The notes: generated by a model not told the origin, from the sequence alone. Positions 5,991 through 13,708 are shown, numbered from the stretch's first letter. The stretch: DNA of 17,093 bases from an uncultured Mollicutes bacterium (GCA_945935945.1 CAMESA010000012.1:1-17093); one strand, 5' to 3'. Program-made: numbers and translations.

Positions 5991-7034
5991 TTAATCCTCC
6001 CATGTTATGCTTTCAGGAATAGGTTCTCCCAATGTTGGATTTATTATTACCCCACCTTGTTCATATACTTCCTCTATCCCTGTAATTCGTTTATTTAAAC
6101 TAATACCCCATGACTCTTTGCGTATCGTCACGATATCGCCAAGATCATAGTCTTTTTTGTATTTAAAGTTGCCCATTGCAGAAGTTTGGTAGTCAAAAGC
6201 TTCAACCTCAACCATTGATGACAATTTCTCCTGACCTCGTTGTTTGAGTGCATCGAGATACTCTTCATTTGTACTAAATTCCATTGACTGAATATCTTTA
6301 GCATCAACAAAAACCTCTCGCAGGTTGTATCCTACGCCACCACCTAATTCTACATAAACTCTATCAGGGCCTTCGCCTTCTCCACCTACAAATACTTTAG
6401 TTTTGTATAGTGTGGAATTGTACGAGTAAGATGTATCATTTATGTTCTCAAAGTTTTCACTAAAAATTACTTTGTTGTTGGCTGATTGAGAAGCACTTCT
6501 ATCAATACCTTTGTAAGTCTCAAAAGTAAGCTTTTTATTTACGAAGTCAGTAGCAACTCTAAATCCAATGTTAGATGTTTTCGATAATTTAGTCATGATC
6601 GTTAGCAAATTCTTCATTGTAGCCTGAAAAGTAACTTTATCAGTAAATCCATTTAAAGCTGTTGTTGATAGATTAGGTATCGGTTCAACAACGCTGATCA
6701 GATCATTCATAGCCACTTCTGTTAGACCATTAAATGAAAAAGTAGACTTTATCAATCGCCTTTCTAGTAAGCTTGATAAAAATCTACCTTTAACAACTAT
6801 TTGCTTTTTGTTTGCTTGATCAGTTAATTCGATACTCTCGATAATACCTACTTCGATACTGCCATCTTTGGCCACCAGGCGCTCTTGCTTAAGTAGATCT
6901 ATGTTATATTGTGTTAATGGTGCGTAAATTTCGAAAGTACCGCTTTCGTAGTACTTCCTTGTCCAGATCAGTGATTGGAAGTTATCAATTACCCCTTTTC
7001 GGTTTAGATCTAAATCATATACTCGTAGTTCCAT
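5991..7034 (-). CDS. Tail protein, siphovirus ReqiPepy6 Gp37-like (baseplate hub)
   Basis: This 347-residue protein begins MELRVYDLDLNRKGVIDNFQ and continues with SLIWTRKYYESGTFEIYAP, the signature opening of the Gp37-like tail family (PF14594). Members take the position of the tail-associated hub below Dit and link the tail tube to the fibres. Later parts show the expected LGDIVTIR block near 300. It lies between Dit and the fibre gene with one-base spacing on both sides, consistent with co-assembly. It has no extra lysozyme or peptidase domain, unlike longer Tal proteins. Confidence 0.85.
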   Translation of the reverse strand: MELRVYDLDLNRKGVIDNFQSLIWTRKYYESGTFEIYAPLTQYNIDLLKQERLVAKDGSIEVGIIESIELTDQANKKQIVVKGRFLSSLLERRLIKSTFSFNGLTEVAMNDLISVVEPIPNLSTTALNGFTDKVTFQATMKNLLTIMTKLSKTSNIGFRVATDFVNKKLTFETYKGIDRSASQSANNKVIFSENFENINDTSYSYNSTLYKTKVFVGGEGEGPDRVYVELGGGVGYNLREVFVDAKDIQSMEFSTNEEYLDALKQRGQEKLSSMVEVEAFDYQTSAMGNFKYKKDYDLGDIVTIRKESWGISLNKRITGIEEVYEQGGVIINPTLGEPIPESITWED

Positions 7035-7035
7035 A

Positions 7036-7911
7036 TTAAACTCCTAAATATTTCTGCCTGAATTTGACTGACACTAGTAGATTATCCTCGCCTTCATCAG
7101 CAAAGTATCTGATCGTGTTATCGCCGCCCAATAACTGAATGTAATTAGATCCTTCTTCTACATATTCATTGATGATGGTTTTTACTCCATCGTGAATAAA
7201 GTACACATTCTTATTATTTTGCATCGTAGAAATAATAACTTCATCGCCATAAACCATGTTTAAAGGTTTCAAAGAAGTGCCAACTTTAATATATGCGTCT
7301 TGTGTAACATTCAACACTTTTGGATTTAAAGCATTGCCTTCTGCTTTGATGGTTATTTCCATTCCAACAAAATCACTTGTTGATGCGTTGTTAATTACCA
7401 TTAATTTATCCTTGCGTTTAGTAGCAAACTGTTCAGATCTAAACGCATGTGGAAAAGTAAATAAACCGTCCCAACCGGTCATGGTTACGTTGGTGTCACT
7501 TGTATCACTGAAATAAGAGTCAGGGCAGATCAAGCTGATAGTAGTTGTTCTGTTTGAATTTCCAACACCATCATTAACGATACTTTCTACATAGTAATCT
7601 ATAGATCGCTTCTCATTAAATGATCCATCGGTTTCTTCATAAATAAGAGTGCAAAGTGTTTTTGGCTTGAATACATCGTATAAACGTTGTCTATTTGCAC
7701 CATGTAGGTTTTTGTTTGACACAGTCAGTACGATATTTCTTGCCTTTACATTTGAACCAATATAAGTTGATCCATCTAGCATACCATTCTCTGTTTGGTA
7801 TACTTCTGCACTAACTTCATATAGCCCGGTAGCTTCTAACAGTACGAAAGGAGAGTATGTCTCGCCAAATATTAAATAGTCATTGCCATTCTTGCAAATT
7901 ATTCTTCTCAT
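7036..7911 (-). CDS. Distal tail protein (Dit)
   Basis: This 291-residue protein should form the hexameric ring that joins the tail tube to the adsorption apparatus. The N-terminal half (RRIICKNGNDYLIFGE through RNIVLTVSNKNLHG and the RQRLYDVFKP motif at about 76-85) fits the siphovirus Dit/tail component family. A linker with CPDSYFSD (130-137) leads to a galectin-like C-terminal half ending in VSVKFRQKYLGV. The position straight after the tape measure is the standard one. The start has a GAAGAGG ribosome binding site. Confidence 0.88.
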   Translation of the reverse strand: MRRIICKNGNDYLIFGETYSPFVLLEATGLYEVSAEVYQTENGMLDGSTYIGSNVKARNIVLTVSNKNLHGANRQRLYDVFKPKTLCTLIYEETDGSFNEKRSIDYYVESIVNDGVGNSNRTTTISLICPDSYFSDTSDTNVTMTGWDGLFTFPHAFRSEQFATKRKDKLMVINNASTSDFVGMEITIKAEGNALNPKVLNVTQDAYIKVGTSLKPLNMVYGDEVIISTMQNNKNVYFIHDGVKTIINEYVEEGSNYIQLLGGDNTIRYFADEGEDNLLVSVKFRQKYLGV

Positions 7912-7912
7912 A

Positions 7913-9850
7913 CTAACCTCTTCCTAGCGCTAGTGCCATTTGTCTAGTAGCATTACGAGTTTGTCTAGCTACCTCATAAGGCGATAGTTCAGTTGGTGCA
8001 TAGATATTTACTGTTTGAGTGTATCCAGCTGGCTGACTGTTGCGTGAAAAGTTTGAATTAATCTGTAGATCTTTAGATAACGGATTAGTGATATCCTTGG
8101 CTACTGAATTGATCTCGCTTAAGATATCCTCTTTACCATCACTAATACCTTGTACTAGGCCCTCATCGATCATTTGCCCAATCCAATACATCTTCTTTGA
8201 AGGAGATCTGATCTCTAAAGTTGATTTAATTGCGTTCCATGCGCTTTGTGCAATGTTTTTAGCTGCATTCCATAAAGAGCTACCCATTGAAGTTACACCG
8301 TTGATAACTCCTTGGATCATATCAATACCGATCTGTTTCCAATCAAACTCGCCAAACGCACTACATACTTCTGTAAATAAATTAGGTAATTCTTCTAGAA
8401 TACCACTCAACAATTCCCCTATCATATCGATACCTGTTTGTACGATCGTTGGGAAGTTGTCTACTATTGATTGAATAAATGTAACTAATGCTTGCAAAGC
8501 TCCTCTTACTACTTCCGGAAGGTTAGCAATGATACCTTGCACTAGGTTACCTATTAACTCAATACCCTTTTGCAATACTAAAGGGAAGTTTTGCAATAAT
8601 ATACTTATAAATGTGTTTAAAGTTTGCAATGCACTGTTGATAATACTAGGTAAGTTATTAATAATACCAACACAAAACTCACTAATCATATTAAAGCCGT
8701 TCTCGATAACTTTAGGGAAGTTCTCTTCCATGAATACAACAAAGTTATCTATTAAAGTTGTAGCTATTTCACCTAATAAAGGTAAACCCGTCTCTAATAT
8801 CCAAGTCATAGCAATAGGTAAGTTTGTTATAATGCCGTCAATCATTGAGGTTAACATTCCAAAGCCTTCAGCTACTAAAGTAGGATATTGTTCTTGTATA
8901 AAAGTTACTAGGTTATTAATCAGATTACTAGCTCCCACTTGCAACGTTGGCAACGCTGTACTAATTCCCGTAACAATAGCTTGAGGTATATTGCTAGCTA
9001 AATTAACTAACATAGGGATTAAATTACCCGCTACGAACGTAGTAGTTGACTCTACTAATTGAGTCATTTGCGTCTTAACGTCTCCGCCGGTTGTCAATGC
9101 TCCCATAAAGTTTAAGAAAGCAGCCTTCATCGAATTAAAAGACCCCTCAAAAGTTGTACTTGCTTCTTTGGCAGTAGTTCCTGTTACACCTAATTCAGTT
9201 TGTATTACATGAATAGCATTGTAAACATCTGCTAGATTGCTGATGTCATATTTTACTCCTGATAGCTTTTGAGCATCAGCAAGCAATCGTTGCATTTCAG
9301 TTTTAGTTCCGCCATAACCAAGTTTAAGGTTATCTAACATAGTATAATTTTGCTTTGCAAATCCTTGATATGCATTTTGGATTGACTGCATGTCTGTACC
9401 AAATTTGTTTGCATTATCAGACATATCAACAAGTGCCATATTTGCTACTTCTCCGGCTTTTTCAGTGTCTCCACTTAATCCCTGGAGTAAGCTAGCACTA
9501 AATGACGTTACCGTCTCCATATACTCGTTAGCGCTTAATCCGGCTGTCTTATAAGCCTCATTAGCATATTTTACCATCTTGTCATAACTATCTTTGTAAA
9601 GCGTCTCAATACCGCCTAGGGACTGTTGTAGCTTGCCCCCTTCGGTAAGTGAGCTAGTTATAAATTTACCTACACCGGCGCCAACGATAACCTTTTTTAG
9701 AGTGCTGACTAAATTAGATCCTATTGAGTTCCCGCTAGTTTGACCGGCTTTTTTGCTCTCGCCACCTAGTAATTTAGTAATAGAGCCTTGAATTCCGTCG
9801 GCTGAGGGTATAATTTGGACGTATGCTTTTCCCAAAGAAGTTTTAGCCAT
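7913..9850 (-). CDS. Tail tape measure protein
   Basis: This is the longest gene of the window, 645 residues from the ATG at 9850. A GTG three codons upstream keeps the frame open, but it lies inside the ribosome binding site AGGAGGT, which is spaced 7 bases from the ATG; I therefore chose the ATG. It is a scaffold for tail-tube assembly and sets tail length; at about 1.5 angstrom per residue this implies a tail near 95 nm. It has a typical N-terminal region (KAYVQIIPSADGIQG), an amphipathic helical body, and hydrophobic tandem repeats of about 44 residues in the middle (NFP-x-G-x-GIIxNLP pattern). Near the C-terminus is the LEIRSPSKKM motif common to tape measures. Its start overlaps the preceding chaperone frame. 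Confidence 0.93.
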   Translation of the reverse strand: MAKTSLGKAYVQIIPSADGIQGSITKLLGGESKKAGQTSGNSIGSNLVSTLKKVIVGAGVGKFITSSLTEGGKLQQSLGGIETLYKDSYDKMVKYANEAYKTAGLSANEYMETVTSFSASLLQGLSGDTEKAGEVANMALVDMSDNANKFGTDMQSIQNAYQGFAKQNYTMLDNLKLGYGGTKTEMQRLLADAQKLSGVKYDISNLADVYNAIHVIQTELGVTGTTAKEASTTFEGSFNSMKAAFLNFMGALTTGGDVKTQMTQLVESTTTFVAGNLIPMLVNLASNIPQAIVTGISTALPTLQVGASNLINNLVTFIQEQYPTLVAEGFGMLTSMIDGIITNLPIAMTWILETGLPLLGEIATTLIDNFVVFMEENFPKVIENGFNMISEFCVGIINNLPSIINSALQTLNTFISILLQNFPLVLQKGIELIGNLVQGIIANLPEVVRGALQALVTFIQSIVDNFPTIVQTGIDMIGELLSGILEELPNLFTEVCSAFGEFDWKQIGIDMIQGVINGVTSMGSSLWNAAKNIAQSAWNAIKSTLEIRSPSKKMYWIGQMIDEGLVQGISDGKEDILSEINSVAKDITNPLSKDLQINSNFSRNSQPAGYTQTVNIYAPTELSPYEVARQTRNATRQMALALGRG

Positions 9851-10199
9851 GTTGTCCACCTCCTCGTTTTATCCATTCTTCTTCAAAATCAGAAGCTTCA
9901 ACGCCCTCGTATTCTTCGTTATCTGTTAGTTTGTTGTAAATAGATTTAGGTCTATTAATACCCAAACGACCATCTTCACTTTGAAACCATATTAGGGTGT
10001 TTAAGCTATCTAATATTAAAGATAAGAGTAGGTCACTTGATCCTACTCTTGTATTTGCTATCTTCTTTTTTATCCTTGAATTGTCCTCTAGTCCACACGC
10101 AAGTATAGCTATATAAGAAGCTTTGTATTCATACATATTGTATATATGATATGTTTGTGCCATATCACAAATCAAAGCGTTCCTATCAACTGTGATCAT
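9843..10199 (-). CDS. Downstream (T-like) part of the tail chaperone pair
   Basis: This frame has 118 codons from the ATG at 10199, but the bases before that ATG (CTAATCAATCTAGTCTAC) contain no ribosome binding site, and the open frame continues upstream to the slippery heptamer at 10217-10223. It is therefore best read as the second half of the frameshift product. It contains helical segments (YKASYIAILACGLEDN and RVGSSDLLLSLILDSLNTL) and an acidic then basic end (EEEWIKRGGGQHG). Its last 8 bases overlap the tape measure start at 9850, which couples the two. Confidence 0.7.
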   Translation of the reverse strand: MITVDRNALICDMAQTYHIYNMYEYKASYIAILACGLEDNSRIKKKIANTRVGSSDLLLSLILDSLNTLIWFQSEDGRLGINRPKSIYNKLTDNEEYEGVEASDFEEEWIKRGGGQHG

Positions 10200-10480
10200 G
10201 TAGACTAGATTGATTAGTTTTTTCCTTCTTCGCCCAATTTACCCATCAATTCGGTTATCAGGTTCTGGAATTCAACTACTGGTACCCTACCGTTGTACGC
10301 TTCTCCAAGCTTATCATAAATTTTCTTTTTATCTTCTTTAGAAAAAATAGCGCTAGTTAATCTAGCAATGCTCAAAAAGTTGCCATCTTCGATATCTGCA
10401 AGGAAGTCTACTATTCTCATATCGTCGAATACATCTTTTTTTACGTCAACAGTGACGCCACAATTCAATTCAATCTTCAT
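9843..10480 (-). CDS. Frameshifted tail assembly chaperone fusion (G-T analogue)
   Basis: The 88-codon upstream frame ends with GGA AAA AAC TAA. The heptamer A-AAA-AAC (10223-10217) is a classic -1 slippery site lying directly before the stop. After a -1 slip the ribosome reads CTA ATC AAT CTA GTC TAC and joins the downstream frame at ATG 10199 with no stop between. This gives a 212-residue fusion (88 + 124). The downstream frame has no ribosome binding site of its own, which supports expression only as a fusion. The layout matches lambda G/GT: short form plus fusion, placed between the major tail protein and the tape measure. Both forms should hold the tape measure soluble during tail assembly and be absent from the virion. 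Confidence 0.82.
10214..10480 (-). CDS. Tail assembly chaperone, short form (G-like)
   Basis: This 88-residue, mostly helical protein begins MKIELNCGVTVDVKKDVFDD, typical of Bacillota tail chaperones that sit after the major tail protein. It is soluble and acidic, without membrane segments. The AGGAGA ribosome binding site fixes the ATG at 10480. It ends at a slippery AAAAAAC followed at once by TAA, so a share of ribosomes should continue into the downstream frame. The short form normally greatly outnumbers the fusion in this family; the ratio here cannot be read from sequence. Confidence 0.82.
   Translation of the reverse strand: MKIELNCGVTVDVKKDVFDDMRIVDFLADIEDGNFLSIARLTSAIFSKEDKKKIYDKLGEAYNGRVPVVEFQNLITELMGKLGEEGKN
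10217..10223 (-). promoter_or_regulatory. Programmed -1 frameshift heptamer
   Basis: On the - strand the bases read A AAA AAC in the frame of the 88-residue chaperone, followed by TAA. Both tRNAs can re-pair after a one-base slip. A purine-rich GAAGAAGGA directly upstream may act as a weak internal Shine-Dalgarno stimulator. I saw no strong downstream stem-loop. Confidence 0.8.
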
Positions 10481-10491
10481 TTAATTCTCCT

Positions 10492-11028
10492 TTATGCTAA
10501 AGTGATATATTCTTTATGGAATGTTGGGCAAGCGATCTCCATTGGGAAACCAACTGCCTGATTAGCTTTATAAGCTACATCTCCATTTAAAATAGGTTTA
10601 GCATTATCAATTACAATTCGTTTAGCTGTACCATTCTTCATAAGCGTATCTACTACAAATACGCATGCATCTAATTCGTTACCTGTAGCTGTTACCGTAA
10701 TATTCTTTTCATTTGCTGTAACATTACTTTCTCCGTAAACAAATTTAAGAGTATCAACGTTTAATGCCTCGATTAAAGTCAATTTAGCTGTTTCGCTCTT
10801 TTCTGTTTGAGAAGAATCAACCACAGTTCCACCCCACTCTTTAATATTTTCACTTGATGTAGCTGTTGAAAAAGTAAAGCCATCTTCACTTACATAGCCT
10901 AAGTTCTTAAATTTAGTGTCTAAAGGTGTTGTAGCGTCTGTAGGTAAAGTTGTTCCTAAAGGTGCATAAAATACTGCTCCACTTACTTTAGGTTTAGCAG
11001 TAGTAACATTTTTTACTTCGTTTGCCAT
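10492..11028 (-). CDS. Major tail (tube) protein
   Basis: This 178-residue protein should polymerise as hexamer rings into the tail tube. It begins MANEVKNVTTAKPKVSGAVF and APLGTTLPTDATTPLDTKFKNLGYVSEDG follows, the usual opening of Bacillota major tail proteins, where an ordered offset is read out against the field TPLD...LGYVSEDG. Strand-rich segments continue through GNELDACVFVVDTLM and it ends without an Ig-like decoration domain. The AGGAGA ribosome binding site precedes the ATG. It lies between the tail completion gene and the chaperone pair, as in other siphoviruses. Confidence 0.9.
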   Translation of the reverse strand: MANEVKNVTTAKPKVSGAVFYAPLGTTLPTDATTPLDTKFKNLGYVSEDGFTFSTATSSENIKEWGGTVVDSSQTEKSETAKLTLIEALNVDTLKFVYGESNVTANEKNITVTATGNELDACVFVVDTLMKNGTAKRIVIDNAKPILNGDVAYKANQAVGFPMEIACPTFHKEYITLA

Positions 11029-11030
11029 AT

Positions 11031-11366
11031 TTATTCTCCTATCACATTAAATATTGCTTGATACCTATATCGTTTGGTATCCTGATCAGTGTAATTGTAG
11101 TCACTATTTAACGAGCAATCACTAACTTCGTTAAGTGCCACTATATTTCTCATAGCTTGCTTTACCTGATCATTTAATTTGCAAGCTTCTAAAAGACTAG
11201 ATCCATATGATTGAATAGCAATAGTAGCTTGTTCGATAAAGTCTACTTCGCTTGATCCTGTCTTTTCTATGATACAAAAAGAAGCAGGCTCATTTGCCTG
11301 ATGCTCAGCGTAACAAGGTACATCTAAATTGTCGTTTAAATATTTAATAATAGTAGCTTCAATCAT
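11031..11366 (-). CDS. Tail completion / tail terminator protein
   Basis: This 111-residue protein begins MIEATIIKYLNDNLDVPCYA and has alternating helices and strands (SFCIIEKTGSSEVDFIEQA, then IAIQSYGSSLLEACKLNDQV). It resembles the small tail terminators (SPP1 gp17 / lambda U-like) that cap the tube and join it to the head. Location directly before the major tail protein supports this. The AGGAGGT ribosome binding site is strong, and the start overlaps the preceding stop by 4 bases. Confidence 0.75.
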   Translation of the reverse strand: MIEATIIKYLNDNLDVPCYAEHQANEPASFCIIEKTGSSEVDFIEQATIAIQSYGSSLLEACKLNDQVKQAMRNIVALNEVSDCSLNSDYNYTDQDTKRYRYQAIFNVIGE

Positions 11367-11608
11367 TTAGTACCTCCTAATGCTTTTAATAAGGTGTTAT
11401 TTTTCAAATTGTCTTTGAGACTAGTAGAATTGATACATCTAATTACCACATTTGCCCTGACTTTCCCAACACTGACTTGTGTTTGGTAGTCTTTCGCATT
11501 TCCAGTATTAGATTGTACCTGTTGGCCATACTCATTTAATACACTTTGTATCTCTTCTGATCTCAACAATTCGCCAACACCTTTTTTATCCAATACAAAT
11601 TTATTCAT
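11363..11608 (-). CDS. Small HK97 gp10-like head-tail / minor tail protein
   Basis: This 81-residue protein has an N-terminal helix GVGELLRSEEIQSVLNEYGQ, a strand pair with VGKVRANVVIRC, and an end in SLKDNLKNNTLLKALGGTK. The R-A-N...N-N-T-L-L-K-A-L pattern is common in short HK97 gp10-like proteins placed between the head closure and tail terminator genes. It probably helps the head-tail junction mature. The ribosome binding site is weak (GAAAG) and the start overlaps the preceding gene by 8 bases, so translation is likely coupled. Confidence 0.68.
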   Translation of the reverse strand: MNKFVLDKKGVGELLRSEEIQSVLNEYGQQVQSNTGNAKDYQTQVSVGKVRANVVIRCINSTSLKDNLKNNTLLKALGGTK

Positions 11609-11945
11609 AACTTTCAGCTAAATATTGTGCATTCCAAGGAGAAGGTACTAATTCATCTATACCCCTTTTGGCTGGTGTAAAGATATGGTAGCGTTTGCCC
11701 TCAATAATGACAAACTGATCTTCCCATTTGTTAGTATCTCCTTTAGGAATAGCCAATATATGAACGTCTTTTTTTCCGACTAAATTTGTAGTATCGATAA
11801 TATCATCAGTTAAATTTGTACTCCAAAGTACGCCCTTAACTTCAATTTGTTTTTCTTCATAAATCGGCTGATTGAATTCATCAGTACCGATTTCAATTTT
11901 GTTGATCAAAGTGATCGTTTGACCACGATTAAACACCCACGCCAT
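11601..11945 (-). CDS. Head closure / head-tail joining protein (stopper)
   Basis: This 114-residue, strand-rich protein begins MAWVFNRGQTITLINKIE and has VEVKGVLW-like and DVHILAIPKGD segments, closing with KRYHIFTPAKRGIDELVPSPWNAQYL. This is the profile of SPP1 gp16-type head closure proteins, which seal the filled capsid and provide the site for the tail. There is little ribosome binding site before the ATG at 11945 and it overlaps the connector gene by 17 bases, pointing to coupled translation. Confidence 0.75.
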   Translation of the reverse strand: MAWVFNRGQTITLINKIEIGTDEFNQPIYEEKQIEVKGVLWSTNLTDDIIDTTNLVGKKDVHILAIPKGDTNKWEDQFVIIEGKRYHIFTPAKRGIDELVPSPWNAQYLAESYE

Positions 11946-12321
11946 AAATATCTACCATACCTATCCGTTGTCTGTTTAATCCTAATAGTTTTAAATCCTT
12001 GTTTAGTATGCTTAAACCACCACCGGTATTCACATATGTTCCACTCCAAGTATATCCAAGTGCGCTTTGTGACTCCTGGGAAAGTGAAGAGTTACCTTTG
12101 TCTAGTTCCCTGATAACTACATTGCAGGTAGCTAGTTTTGCATTGTTCTTCATATCCTCATCATCAATAACTTCTTGGTTTAGATCTCTGCCGTATTCTT
12201 TGGCCAAAGTCCTGAAATAGCTTGAAGTGTATGTTAACAGCTGTTCAACTTTGGCAAGCTGATCAGCATTAAGTGATCCGTATAGGTTCATTACATCTTC
12301 AACTGTTGCAAAGTTTTCCAT
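11929..12321 (-). CDS. Head-tail connector (gp6/gp15-like adaptor)
   Basis: This 130-residue protein opens with FATVEDVMNLYGSLNADQLAKVEQLL and a helix TYTSSYFRTLAKEYG-like block, the pattern of HK97 gp6 / SPP1 gp15 adaptor proteins. These form a ring below the portal. The C-terminal part (LGYTWSGTYVNTGGGLSILNKDLKLLGL) also fits. The AAGGAG ribosome binding site fixes the ATG at 12321. It is the first gene after the capsid-gene hairpin, so its level may be reduced compared with the capsid protein. Confidence 0.82.
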   Translation of the reverse strand: MENFATVEDVMNLYGSLNADQLAKVEQLLTYTSSYFRTLAKEYGRDLNQEVIDDEDMKNNAKLATCNVVIRELDKGNSSLSQESQSALGYTWSGTYVNTGGGLSILNKDLKLLGLNRQRIGMVDIYGVGV

Positions 12322-12341
12322 GCGGTACTCCTTTCGAAAAA

Positions 12342-12359
12342 AAGGGGATTGCTCCCCTT
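12342..12359 (-). terminator. Hairpin after the major capsid gene (probable transcription attenuator)
   Basis: On the - strand AAGGGG (12359-12354) and CCCCTT (12347-12342) form a 6-bp stem with a 6-base loop, followed by a run of T (12343-12337 are all A on the + strand). It begins four bases after the capsid stop codon. The form is that of an intrinsic terminator inside the operon. Partial read-through would give much capsid protein and less of the downstream connectors. Confidence 0.75.
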
Positions 12360-12363
12360 AAGA

Positions 12364-13152
12364 CTATTTATAGAATACTGTTTCAGGTTTAGAAACCATG
12401 TAACCGCAAACTTCACGACCCTGAACAGCACTAGCACCGATGTGCTTGCCATCTTTTAGATCGACGATACCAACAGGTACTGCCCAAGCATTAACAAAGT
12501 GACAGTATGTAGAGTTACCTACGATGAAGTGTTTATCAGTTAGGTTTGCAGTTTCATATACTGGTGTTCCGTCTAGCATACCAATAGCACCATTCTTTAG
12601 ATCTGACATGTCTGCAGCACTGATCCATGTAGGGTCTTTTTTGATTTCTGCTCTTAATTTAGGGCTGATTGCGATCCACATTGCTCTTGGGTCTACTTTA
12701 GCGCTTCTAGCTTCTGCTAATGTGTCTAATAATGCGTTAACGATCTTAGTTTCACTTGTTGCTGGTGTTGTGTGGTTGCTTTCATTTGTCAATAAAGCAA
12801 TTAACTTCATATCGATATCATTACCCATTGCATATCCAGCTGAGTCTAAACGGTCAGCGATCATTCCATCAGGTACAGCTTCAGCTACAAATCCATCGAT
12901 TAATTCATTTACTGCTAGATCAACATCACATACAAGTGTTTTGTAAGTTGTGTTAGGTGCTGTCATAGCTACACCGTTAGTAACATCATAAGCGCTAACT
13001 ACTGCTTCGTTTCTCACAGGGATTTTTACAGCGCCTGCTACTGGGTTGCCTTCGTATCTTCTGTTAAATAAGCCTTGGAAAATAGAAGTTGCTCTTAATT
13101 TAGCTTCAACCAAAGCTGAATATTTTTCTTGTAATTGAGTATTTTGTGCCAT
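12364..13152 (-). CDS. Major capsid protein (HK97 fold)
   Basis: This 262-residue protein builds the icosahedral shell. It begins MAQNTQLQEKYSALVEAKLR and continues with FQGLFNRRYEGNPVAGAVKIPVR, the usual opening of a capsid family common in Bacillota siphoviruses. Central helices (AVNELIDGFVAEAVPDGMIADRL) are followed by an A-domain-like block (DTLAEARSAKVDPRAMWIAISP) and the C-terminal VGIVDLKDGKHIGAS. I see no N-terminal protease-cleaved delta domain, consistent with the separate scaffold gene upstream. The strong AAGGAG ribosome binding site and the hairpin behind the gene fit high expression. Confidence 0.88.
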   Translation of the reverse strand: MAQNTQLQEKYSALVEAKLRATSIFQGLFNRRYEGNPVAGAVKIPVRNEAVVSAYDVTNGVAMTAPNTTYKTLVCDVDLAVNELIDGFVAEAVPDGMIADRLDSAGYAMGNDIDMKLIALLTNESNHTTPATSETKIVNALLDTLAEARSAKVDPRAMWIAISPKLRAEIKKDPTWISAADMSDLKNGAIGMLDGTPVYETANLTDKHFIVGNSTYCHFVNAWAVPVGIVDLKDGKHIGASAVQGREVCGYMVSKPETVFYK

Positions 13153-13164
13153 AATTTTTCTCCT

Positions 13165-13641
13165 TTATAACTCTAAATTTGGGTTCATTTCTTTGAAAAT
13201 CTTTGTCACACCATCTTCTGCACTTGTTTTAGTTGTAGATGCTTGTGGCGCAACATTTAATGAACTCTTGATGTTAACACTCATTAATTTGGCAAGCTGT
13301 TCTGCGTCCTTTTGAATTTCTTCTTCAGTTGTTCCTGTTAATCTTGAAGCCATTTCAAAAGGAAGTCCATTGTTCAGACAAATTCTCATTTTTACCGAGT
13401 TGGTCTCGTATCGTTTGATCTGATCATCTTTTTCTTGAATAGATTTGTTAAGGTTATCAATCTGTGAAGCGTAGTCAGTGCTACTCTTATTTAATTCTTC
13501 TATCTTTTTTGAAAAGTCATCATTTAGCTTTGCTACATCTTCAGGAGACATATAGCCTTCATACTTCTTTGCTTCTCTAGCTAATCTATCCTTGATAGCT
13601 TCGTCAAATTGTTCTTGTGTTTCAATCTTTTTAAATTCCAT
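13165..13641 (-). CDS. Scaffold protein (DUF4355 / GP20-like)
   Basis: This 158-residue protein is rich in E, K and Q with a long coiled coil (about 38-80). After it, LNNGLPFEMASRLTGTTEEEI fits DUF4355-type phage scaffold proteins, which guide capsid assembly and then leave. The ATG at 13641 is preceded by GGAGG at 5-base spacing. A TTG four codons upstream is open in frame but overlaps that ribosome binding site, so I chose the ATG. It lies directly before the capsid gene, as expected. Confidence 0.85.
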   Translation of the reverse strand: MEFKKIETQEQFDEAIKDRLAREAKKYEGYMSPEDVAKLNDDFSKKIEELNKSSTDYASQIDNLNKSIQEKDDQIKRYETNSVKMRICLNNGLPFEMASRLTGTTEEEIQKDAEQLAKLMSVNIKSSLNVAPQASTTKTSAEDGVTKIFKEMNPNLEL

Positions 13642-13663
13642 ATAATCCTCCAAATTCCTATTT

Positions 13664-13708
13664 ATACCGCATAGTTGCGTATATTAAAAGCGCCTTGAAG
13701 AAAGCGCT
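13664..13708 (-). promoter_or_regulatory. Two hairpins between the terminase and scaffold genes
   Basis: The gap before the scaffold holds two adjacent inverted repeats. AGCGC (13708-13704) pairs with GCGCT (13693-13689), followed by a short T run, and spans the terminase stop; it could be a weak attenuator. Next to it, ATAC-GCA (13682-13676) pairs with TGC-GTAT-like bases (13671-13664) with one bulged base and a 4-base loop. They sit just before the scaffold ribosome binding site and may set mRNA processing, decay or attenuation at the border between packaging and capsid genes. Confidence 0.45.

Noticed and set aside
6128..6310. A 60-codon - strand frame inside the Gp37-like gene
   Set aside because: It lies entirely within another - strand gene in a different frame and has no ribosome binding site or recognisable domain.
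8370..8905. CRISPR-like or DNA-level repeat array
   Set aside because: The periodicity is at protein level with divergent codons, in frame within the tape measure; there are no identical repeats with unique spacers.
7256..8984. Several long + strand open frames opposite the Dit and tape measure genes
   Set aside because: They are antisense to well-supported - strand genes, lack ribosome binding sites and known motifs, and arise from the composition of the opposite coding strand. The same holds for + strand frames near 2270-2861, 11847-12956, 14461-14832 and 15573-16210.
9848..9859. GTG start for the tape measure at 9859
   Set aside because: The GTG is part of the AGGAGGTGG ribosome binding site itself; the ATG at 9850 has correct spacing.
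13642..13653. TTG start for the scaffold gene at 13653
   Set aside because: The TTG overlaps the GGAGG ribosome binding site that serves the ATG at 13641.
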